Source of the DNA: JBEKTY01 sp049515555
GTDB lineage: Bacteria; Planctomycetota; Planctomycetia; Pirellulales; Thermoguttaceae
Length of the DNA: 5,391 nt
Assembly: GCA_049515555.1 (NCBI GenBank)
Contig: JBEKTY010000306.1
Span: forward strand, 1 to 5,391
Direction: 5' to 3'
Within the stretch, counting starts at the first letter, position 1, and every line of letters begins with the position of its first letter. Both the position numbers and the translations under genes were made by a program. Of the stretch, positions 5,108 to 5,391 are shown in pieces. Under the pieces are notes generated by a model. The model was given only the letters and a program-made list of their open reading frames with translations, ran no database searches and was not told the DNA's origin.

Positions 5108-5391
5108 CTAGCCCTCAATCTTCGAGACACCGCTAGCCGCCAGTTCCTCGACGATGGGACTCCGACGTGGGTTGGTGACCCTCACCTCGGCGGCAGCGAT
5201 GGTGCCGCTGGTGCCCCCGTCCGTCGTCCTTCGGGCGGTAACGGCGATGGTGGCAACGACGCCGGTACAGCTAGTGCCGCAAATCACAATTGTTAGACCA
5301 CCAAGGCTGAACTTTCTCCAGATTGCCGGCAGCTTGCCCAATTTTCCCTCCAGGTCGCCGGTCGCTGCACGGTGGCGGCCGTCACGGGACG
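5108..5391 (-). CDS. Possible partial reading frame at the window edge
   Basis: A minus-strand frame ends with TAG at 5108-5110 and is open to the right edge, so its start may lie outside. Within the window, TTG at 5341 preceded by GGAGG with a five-base gap could start a 77-aa protein. The visible part has a hydrophobic stretch (GGLTIVICGTSCTGVVATIAV), then a Thr/Gly/Ala-rich segment. Codon third positions are fairly GC-rich, but the plus strand is also open here (ATG at 5154 to the edge), so coding status and strand are uncertain. No family is recognised. Confidence 0.3.
   Translation of the reverse strand, partial: SRDGRHRAATGDLEGKLGKLPAIWRKFSLGGLTIVICGTSCTGVVATIAVTARRTTDGGTSGTIAAAEVRVTNPRRSPIVEELAASGVSKIEG

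Noticed and set aside
5087..5160. Possible second tRNA or tRNA fragment beginning with a D-arm-like hairpin
   Set aside because: No acceptor stem, anticodon stem or T stem can be paired around the TTCGAGA that follows, so no cloverleaf forms.
1..5391. CRISPR array, insertion-sequence ends, or a direct repeat of the tRNA 3' end (attR)
   Set aside because: No regularly spaced repeats with unique spacers, no transposase, and no second copy of the T-arm and acceptor sequence were seen by eye on either strand.

Overview
The window looks like GC-rich bacterial chromosome. The style of the small proteins around the integrase suggests Planctomycetota, but that is an inference from memory and no marker gene here proves it. 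The central feature is a tRNA-Cys(GCA) gene at 718-789. Immediately downstream lies a tyrosine recombinase gene reading back toward the tRNA. This is the classic layout of an integrative element or genomic island that has used the 3' end of a tRNA as its attachment site.

Layout: (1) 1-717 is probably host backbone. It holds an octanucleotide tandem repeat with strong G-quadruplex potential (1-45), a 131-aa hypothetical protein on the minus strand, and a spacer containing a good tRNA promoter. (2) 718-832 holds tRNA-Cys and a hairpin plus T-run that overlaps the last codons of the integrase gene. (3) 818-3620 is a minus-strand block. In transcription order it contains a 90-aa helix-turn-helix (excisionase-like) protein, a 199-aa protein of unknown function followed by a terminator-like hairpin, and then a separately promoted pair. 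That pair is a 105-aa (or 65-aa) protein whose stop overlaps the integrase start as ATGA, and the 438-aa integrase. (4) 3621-4143 is a 523-bp divergent control region with a perfect 23-bp palindrome and, further on, a strong sigma70-type promoter whose -10 box sits inside a second dyad. (5) 4144-5091 is the only plus-strand protein gene with good support, a 315-aa protein of unknown function that looks like the element's cargo. (6) 5092-5391 holds a hairpin between convergent reading frames and a weakly supported minus-strand frame running off the window edge.

The likely working unit is an integration module (integrase plus a coupled small protein from a promoter with an operator-like dyad), a small HTH regulator or directionality factor, and one independently controlled cargo gene. 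The distal attachment site was not found, so the element probably extends past the right edge or its second tRNA-end copy has diverged. I recognise no CRISPR array, toxin-antitoxin pair, restriction system or known defence system here. The most unusual items are the G-rich octamer array, the three operator-like dyads and the orphan 315-aa cargo protein.
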